DNA of 64,000 nucleotides, taken from contig OW203990.1 of the NCBI GenBank assembly GCA_934047225.1, positions 26,763,045-26,827,044 on the forward strand. Reading direction: 5' to 3'. Shown here piece by piece: positions 52,901 through 61,900 of this stretch. The notes beneath the pieces are model-generated. The model saw only the letters and a list, made by a program, of their open reading frames with translations. It was not told where the DNA came from and did no database searches. The translations under genes were made by a program, and so were the position numbers. Origin of the DNA: Ypsolopha sequella. Lineage: Eukaryota > Arthropoda > Insecta > Lepidoptera > Ypsolophidae. Each line of letters starts with the position of its first letter. The stretch's first letter is position 1.

Positions 52901-55900
52901 GAGATGCAGACCATTGCTGTATCGAGCCGCAGCAGTAAGTAACTCTACGTGAAGTATGAACATGTTCAAGTTATCGCTAGTTTGTAGCGTGCTGGAGAGC
53001 CAGACCACTGCTGCACCGAGCCGCAGCTATAAGTAACTCTACATGAACATGTTCAAGCTGTCGCCAGCTTGCAACGTGCTGAAGAGCCAGGCCACTGCTG
53101 CATTGAGCCGCAGCAATAAGTAACTCTACATGAACATGTTCAAGCTTTCGCTAGCTTGCAACGTGCTGGAGATGCAGACCATTGCTGTATCGAGCCGCAG
53201 CAGTAAGTAACTCTACGTGAAGTATGAACATGTTCAAGTTATCGCTAGTTTGTAGCGTGCTGGAGAGCCAGACCACTGCTGCACCGAGCCGCAGCTATAA
53301 GTAACTCTACATGAACATGTTCAAGCTGTCGCCAGCTTGCAACGTGCTGAAGAGCCAGGCCACTGCTGCATTGAGCCGCAGCAATAAGTAACTCTACATG
53401 AACATGTTCAAGCTTTCGCTAGCTTGCAACGTGCTGGAGATGCAGACCATTGCTGTATCGAGCCGCAGCAGTAAGTAACTCTACGTGAAGTATGAACATG
53501 TTCAAGTTATCGCCAGCTTGCAACGTGCTGAAGAGCCAGGCCACTGCTGCATGGAGCCGCAGCAGTAAGTAACTCTACATGTACATGTTCCAGCTGTCGC
53601 TACATCGTTAGAACCCCTCAGTGTTGTCGTACTGTATCTCCGTTAACACCTCTCGGGATGCGCGTTTCATTCAACACAACCTCAAATATCACAATGAATA
53701 AGCCGTTTCTTTTATACATTTTGCATGAACCTAATACCCTAACAGGACTGAGTACTTGTTTCAAAAAACGTGAAGAACGAGAAGTCATACTAGATTATTT
53801 CATCTCTGTCTAAGTAGGGTAACCATATTTAAAAATAATTGATTGAGACCACGTGTAGTAAAAACCGTATTCAAAACATTTATTTTATTGGTTTAAAGTC
53901 TTCTGCTTTAAAATGGCGGCTGCAGACTACTGGATTTTTGCACTTTACTTCGTTTCCTAAAACTTCTAACCATTTTCTTCGGATATTTTCAGTTTTTGGA
54001 AGACTGTAATGTAAAACCCAATATCATGGTTACTCTAGCGGTATCAATGTAAACATGTATCATTTCTCCGAGAAAACGTTGTAATTATGCCTTACCTATG
54101 AAACGATATCCCACAATTCCCAAAAATTTGGCTTCTGCAGCCCTTCACGCTGCATGCTTTAACCATTTTTGCAAAAAATTATTAATTTTACAATTTAGTT
54201 TTCAAATGTCACGGCCGTGGCGCCATTTTTAGATAAAAGGGTTACCAGTTTGCAAGCGTAAGAATAATCCCAACTTTATTATGGAATGATTGATCTTACA
54301 TTTACGGATAAAACTAAATGTAAAACATAAATAAACCTAACAAAAAAATAGTGACGGACTTCAAATGTAACTGCAGCCATTCGCTAAAAAGCTTAAAATA
54401 ATTATAAAATGACCGATGGTACCGAAATAACACTCTTTCCGCCTTCTTTATTCCTGAAAAATATGTTCTCTAGAAGTCGGCGCTCTTATATTGGTTTCTG
54501 TGTTGCTATAACCAAGGGAACGCGGTGACTTTTAAAGAACATATTTTTGAGGAACAAAGAAGTCGGAAAAAGTGTTATTTCAGTACCATCGGTCATTTTA
54601 TAATTATTTTTAACTTTTTTGCGAATGGCTGCAGTTACATTTAAAGTCGGTTACTATTTTTTGTTAAAAGTTTATTATTTTACATTTTTTAGTGTTGACG
54701 GGTCAAATTGTGTAATGTGGATAGTTCTTGTAAACGCGCTGTTGATATAGAACGAAGGACAAGTAATAATTGGTTATATTTAATAAATACCCTGTAATCA
54801 GCACCCTAATACAAACTGATTGCCGTAATCTCAAGTTATGTGCTGTCACCCGTTGAGGAGTTCTATGGTAATGAGGCCAAGATCAAAGTTCAGGTGGAGA
54901 AATTACAATTTACAAGTAGTACTCGGCAATCACTATCCTAATACAAAGCGATTGCCTTGATCTTGAGTGGTATGCTGTCTTTCGTTAAGGAGTTCTATGG
55001 TGGTGAAGCCAGGATGGAAGGTCAGGTGGGTATTGTGATAATTTCCAAGAAATGCCCGACAATCAGCACCCTACCAAAGTGATTGCCGCAATCTCGAGTT
55101 AAGTGCTCTCATTCGTTAAAGAGTTCTATGGTAATGACTTAATAAGACCAGGATCGAAGGTCAGGTGGAAGATTGACAATTTCCAAGTAATACTCTGCGA
55201 TTAACATCGTAGTACAAAGCGATTTCCTTAATATCAAGTGGTACGCTGTTACTTTCTGAGGCGTTCCACTGCCTATCTCTGAAAACTTTCATCAGATCAT
55301 GGTCAATCTTAAAATGGGACCTACCTTGAAGAAAATTTTTCCAAACAAAAAAAGAATCATTCAATTCAGTTCAGAATTGACGGAGATAAGGAATAACATA
55401 CCCCAAAAAAAATACAGTCGAATTGAGATCCTCCTCTTTTTTTCAAGTCGGTTAAAAAAAAAGAAATGTCATGAACAAGTATTTACTAAAAGCTAAATAC
55501 TATAAAGTCGTTGAAAAACTAAATCGTGAAAAACTCAAGCATCGCAATTTGTTTTTTTTGTGATGGCAACTGTGCGAGTAGGACACGGGCATCGACTGTG
55601 TGTTGTCCCGCTCGGCACGTTGTCATAATAAAATAACTTTTAACTGTATGAAATAGAGTCTATTTTTCTACGCGTAACATCCTTCAGTGCACAATCCAGT
55701 TTAGGTATACATCCATGACATTTTGTCTCCGGTTCCAGTGACAACAGTAAAGAGCACTCGTCGGGCGTCCGCTACGTGAGCGCATGTAACTGCGGCCGCA
55801 CGAAGACGTCGCGCGACGATCCGTACTCGGTGCGACGAGCCAACTGTACCTTCTACACGCAGGCGGCGGACGAGTGTCCAGTCTGTGTCTCATTGACGAC

Positions 55901-58900
55901 CATCGAGTTCCCCGTCTTCGAGCCTTCCACGCCGACTTACAGGTACACGTGCTGACAGAGCCGAAAAAAGTTTAACTGTCAAAAAGTTTAACTGTCAAAA
56001 ACACCATGACCAAGTCGTAACTTCTAAAACGTATCCCCAAACTAAAGTTTCGTCGCTTAAATTGTTTCAATTCTTGCAATCTACGATGATTTCTTCTTTG
56101 CTTGTTTGAAGTATTTATAAAGTCTAGGGATGCATCGTTGCGCCTTTTTACCGATACTCGTATAAAAATATCGGCGATAATCGCTTTTTTTGCCGGTTGC
56201 GTCCATTATAGACGAACCGAGGTGAATATAGGTATATCAATTTCTCTAAAAAGGCCGTTTTGCATGAATCATATTATGATTCTGTTCTAATGCCGTCTCT
56301 TTTGCACGCGTGAAAAAGCTCAGACTGTCCTACTTTCAAATCATTTTGTGACTCACTCGTGGATGAAGACATGTTTTTAATTCAAGGGGTAGCCTACATG
56401 TTGCACATGCTACAATGTGTTTGTGCGGCACGCTCCGGCAGGCACGCACGCTAGTATAATGTGCATATACACGACTTGCTACAAGTAGCGCGATCTAAAT
56501 AACACTGATTACTTACACAACAAACTAGATAATTATTCACTTGAATCTCGTTTCACGTAGAGCTTTGATCCTGGAAATGCGGTGGCTCCCGAAATTAACG
56601 TCACCAAGTCAAGTGATCCTTCAAAATTCAAAAAGTTTATTTTGCAGAGTAGGTATATATAATACACGTTTCACAAGTCAAATTTTAATCTTATAAAAAT
56701 ATATGTAATAAAATAATAAATGTACATGAACTAGACTAAATGTTTATTTAATTTATGTAGCAATATATATACGATTAAAATTATAGGTAAAATATTATTA
56801 TACAAGGTGAAATCCAATCAACCGCCCGAACCCATACCGGAGACCCGGCCAGGGACCAGGAACAAGGTTCAATGATCACCAACCGAGCCCCCAGCACGAA
56901 TCCAGGCGGCCGACCAAATCCCATCCTATATACTACATAGTAATAGGTTACATATATAAATACATGCCTACCTCCGCCCATTCGAGTAGTCTTGCTAAGA
57001 AGAACGGGCAACGTCTCAGCGTTTTAGACGCTGGTGACGTCAAAATCTGAGGGTAAACCGCATGTGAGATATGTAGTGTTTATTTTTGAGCTTTATATCC
57101 AATATTGTTTCAAAAGACTGATCGCAATTTCTTACATTATTTTTAGACCAACCATAAAATGTAGTCTTTGCTCATCATTATGCAACGTTACACGTAACTG
57201 GAAACTCGATTCAAGCAACTTTATTTTGTTTTCATCATTAATTTATAACTTCAAATGTTTTATTTACAATATATGTTGTAGGGCCGCATCAGTAAAAGGG
57301 TCGGGGGGGCAGTCGTCGCAAGAAGGGCCAGTGTCGGAGGCGCGGTGTGACGACGGTGATACGCAGGCGTCCGCCCCCGAGGGTGCCTGGTCCGGCGAGC
57401 CAGAGCCACTCTCTCCAGGTAAACTAGTGTCCCTGGGTCCGCCAATGTAACACAGTCGTCGCAAGAAGGGCTGGTGTCGGAGGTGCGGTGTGCAACGGTG
57501 ACACGTAGGCGTCCGCCCCCCGAGGTCGCCTGGCCCGGCGAGCTCGAGCCGCTCTCTTCTAGTAAACTAGTGTCCCCGAGGCCACCAGTGTAACAATTCA
57601 GCAAATAGCTAGTGCAGATTGGTATTATTTAGTAAACTACTGTTCCTGACTCCGCCACTGGAACACGGCACTGTGAAAATTTGCCAGACTTGGTCATATT
57701 AAAATGTGTGGTAATGACGTAACTTAAGGTCAAGTGAAAGGCATCAATTTTTTAATTTCATAAAGGATATGTGGGTTTATTTTTAATCCGTCAAGGAAAG
57801 CTATCCCTCAAAACGGTTTTCAAATCGTAAATGTCTGCAAAAAAGGGAGAGACCAATTCAGAAAAAATTGTCTTTAATCTTTATTACACATTAGTATTAT
57901 GTAGTAAACTAATGTACCTGATTAAACTATTTTCCTGTGCAATTCTGCAATATTAGTCTTTATTCCCTAGTCAGTATATACTGGTATCATTGAATGTAAA
58001 TCAGCGGCAGCTCAGTCGGTAGGACGATTGACCATCTTGAGGCCCGGGTTCGACTCCTGCCGGTCGAGCATGCGCCAGTCAGTACGTACGTACATATTAT
58101 ATTTACCACTTGCTGAGCGGTGAAGGAAAACACGGAGGTAAACCTGCATGTGAAACCTCTATCATGTTGGGACGTAAAATAGTCGGTGAAACGTGAGTGT
58201 TCAAGTGTAGACTGCACTGTCCATTCCCTCGAGGATTCATGTCTTGAAGATGTAAGTATGTTGTTATATCTTGCTTATTAACTTTCTCTCTCTAAACGTA
58301 TATATATGTTTGCAAGTGTAATATAATAAAGTATAAATGTCCAGGTTCTCAAGGCGAGGAGCCAGAGGAAGACGACACAGAGAAGGTGGCAAGTTCCCCG
58401 AGCAGGTCGCCGCGCGGGTTCGAGCTAGTCGCCATTAGAGAGGACTCCGGAAATGGTGACTAGATTATATTTGTTATAACGTATGAATGTCCAGGGTCTC
58501 AAGGCGAGGAGCCGAAGGAAGACGACACAGAGAAGGTAGCGAGTTGTGCCGGCAATGTGTGTGTTCAAAAATTAAGGAATAGTGCGTTTTCAAAACTGTG
58601 TTTTGGTGAAAAAAAACAAGTAATCGAGAAAGGCCGCTTCGTACCGGAAACTTAACACTTATTTGGCTTTTATATTTTTTGTCTAGCCTGTGTATAAAGT
58701 CTGTGCACGCTACTGCTGCTCAGTTATATATGTTAAAAGGTGTAGATAGGTTACCTACACAAGATTATTACGTCACGAACGGCACACACTAAACGCATGC
58801 CCCTAAACGACATAAATAACCTCAGTAAATTACGTAGTATCGTAATGTTACATTGACGCGTGGGAGTCATCATTATCGGGAGCGAAAAAGAGACATGACG

Positions 58901-61900
58901 AGTCAATGTTGCTGTGCGTTGTCACGTGCGACGTCCGTTGTGCGTTGACGACGACACGACACTGAGTTCAGGTTAGCCAATTAGCCAAGTTTGAATGTGC
59001 CACTCGCGGATCGCTTATAACATATCTACACCATTTACTCAAATATCATTGCCACTTCAAGACAAAATCCGTTTGAGGCCACAATTTCAAACAAGTGCGA
59101 GTATGACTCTGGCGTAAGGTTCCATACCGTTATATTAAATTTGTAGATTTGGATAATTTGAATAAAATATACAAACTTATCTCTATGTACAAAATGTTAA
59201 ATTATTTTGGACTATAAACATTATTAAAAGTACGAAAATAACTATTTTTACTTTTTACATTTTCCCGAATTTTCGAATCTTTGCCAAAAAATATATAAAA
59301 TAAGAGCCCTGTACTTTTAATAACGTACCAAAGTATGAAAGAAACTGCAAAATAAAGTTGGTCAAGAATTAATTTATACTTGCGATTGTCGGCACTTGGT
59401 AAAACTTGAAACACATCTTGAATTAAAACACTTGTACTTGTAGTTTCACTTTATTTATATTAACTCCCAACCGAATTAAGATCTTCCCTTGAAAATGGAG
59501 TAAAATCCGAAACCGGTTGGGAGTTAATATAAATAAAGTGAAACTACAAGTACAAGTGTTTTAATTCAAGAAGAATTAATTTCTCATGGATTTGGAAAAT
59601 AGAAAGAAAGTAGTTGAAAGGAAAGCTATTTTTATCACCCAACTACAAATCTCATGAATAATTACTATAAAACGATATGTTAGTCAGATTTCGCCTGACT
59701 CGTGAGTAGCTGTTTTATAGTAACTATGAATCTAAACCACGAATCTTTTATAGTCTATTAGGGATATCATGATATCGGGGACATTTCATTCCGCCGCGTC
59801 ATTTAGAGCATGAGCTCTATTAAAATAGTCTCTATTGCCTGTCATTAAAAGTCGAGGTCCCGAAATTATGGTGACGATTCCGTGGCTTATCAAAATTAGC
59901 CTCTAATTGCAGTAAATAAGAGTTGCACAATGATATCATGATATCCCAAATAGACAATAGTAATGAGCGTTTTTCCTTATGTCAAATTTAGTGTTAAATA
60001 AGATTCCTAGATGGCAGTGTCGTATTCTTTAGCAACAGAATCAAAGACGAAATATGCACCGATTCTAAACAAACGAAAACACACTTTGACGTTGATTGCT
60101 ACAAAACGCATTTTATCTATGGTGACATGGACAGCGCCATCTGCAGGAAAGCTAAGAACTAAGGAAAAAAAAAACAACGAGAAAAACGCTCATTAAAATC
60201 TCATAAATCTTTGCAGGAAGATGCGATACCGTCATTAAACCTACGATACTCTCTCTTATTCCAGACAGAGGTATAATCCGTCAGCCGTCGACCACGGAGT
60301 ACCTCCCCGGCATGCTCCACCTGGAGTCCCCCCCCGGGCTGCTCCCCGCGTACCCCTCGTGGTCCCTGGTCTGTCTCGGCGCGTCCAGCCTCTACTCGCA
60401 CAGTCTCGGGCTGCCTGAACATCTACACCCCGGCTTCCTACCGCACACCAACTTTCTGCTGCCCTGGGACTGCGCTGTCAGGTGCGTGTTTCTGTTTATT
60501 GTTACGACTAATAGAATCAGCGGGAAACGCACACGCATTCAACAATAATTATGAGTTTTGCGTTTGGGAACGCGTTGCGTCGCATCCACCTTACGGTGGA
60601 TGGTCCAAGGTAGTTTTTATAAAAAAACTTGTGAGAACCAATAACGACGACAGAAGTATTATTATTTAATTCTGTTACATTTTTCCACACGTTCCATCAA
60701 CTTTACACCCGCGAATATTCAGTTTTTCTTAAAAACAAAATGTTTTAACAGTCTAATTTTGCAATTTAAGACTTTCATACATTTGAAAAAGTTCGTTTGT
60801 AAAAAAACTGATTATTCGCGGGTGTAAAGTTGATGGAACGTGTGGAAAAAGGTAACAGAATTAAATAATAATACTTTTGTCGTCGTTATTGGTTCCCACA
60901 AGTTTGTATGAAAGTTGCCTTGGACCATCCACCTTAGGTATTTTGGTTATCCATTATCAACAACCACCTCTGTCGTCTAGTGAGTCACTTGTGCCCGCTC
61001 TGCGTGTTTCGGAAAGCACATTAATTTTTGGGTCCACTTTGTGTCCGAAGTACGGCGATAGGTCTCACCGGATGGACCACTTTTGTAGCAAATGAAAGGA
61101 CTTCTGGTCGAGAAATCGGTATCTATTCACTATTAAAGATGTCGATGAGGTCTGTGTTCTTTTGTCATCCGTCCGTCAGTGTCCGTCATACGTTGTTGTC
61201 CTTTCGTCAAAAGAAGGCTAGTCTACGCCAGACTCCTTGTCCGTCTTTGGGTCCATCTGTCTGTCCATAACATTAGCTGGAACTTAATAATTGTCAGAAA
61301 CGTGGGTGTACGAGTGTGTACTGGGACTTGCATTTCACAGTTCACACTCGGGAATACCCCTGACACCCATCCATGGGTGGAGCCATCGTAACATCTATAG
61401 CATCAATACTAACCGTTGTGTGGAAATTAATGTCCTCTTTTACCAATGGATGTGAGCACTCTGTTAGATTTAGAAAATCGGACAATCGGAAATAAAAGAA
61501 ATCGAGTCGGACTCGCGCACGAAGGGTTCCGTACCATTATCTATCAAAACGGCAAAAAAAACATGTCTGTTGTATGGGAGCCCCCTTAAATATTTATTTT
61601 ATTCTGTTTTTTAGTATTTGTTGTTATAGCGGCAACAGAAATATATCATCTGTGAAAATTTCAACTATCTAACTATGACGGTTCATGAGATACAGCCTGG
61701 TAACAGACGGACAGACAGACGGACAGTGGAGTCTTAGTAATAGGGTCCCGTTGGATACCCTTTGGGTACGAAACCCTAAAAACCAAGTCTAGTGTGTTAC
61801 CCGCTCTGTTAGTAAAGCTATTGTGTTGTTTCAATTCTAAGAATTCAGTGTGATTCCCTATTTACTTTGACTTTTTTCAAGTAAATGGTTGTTCTAGATT

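Noticed and set aside
36034..55717. The A and B blocks as a segmental inverted duplication
   Set aside because: Homology stops exactly at the TIRs and each copy has its own 8-bp target duplication, which indicates transposition.
57260..57604. Minus-strand ORF of 114 codons
   Set aside because: Antisense of an SMG8 exon and its tandem echo; the repeated peptide simply reflects the duplication.
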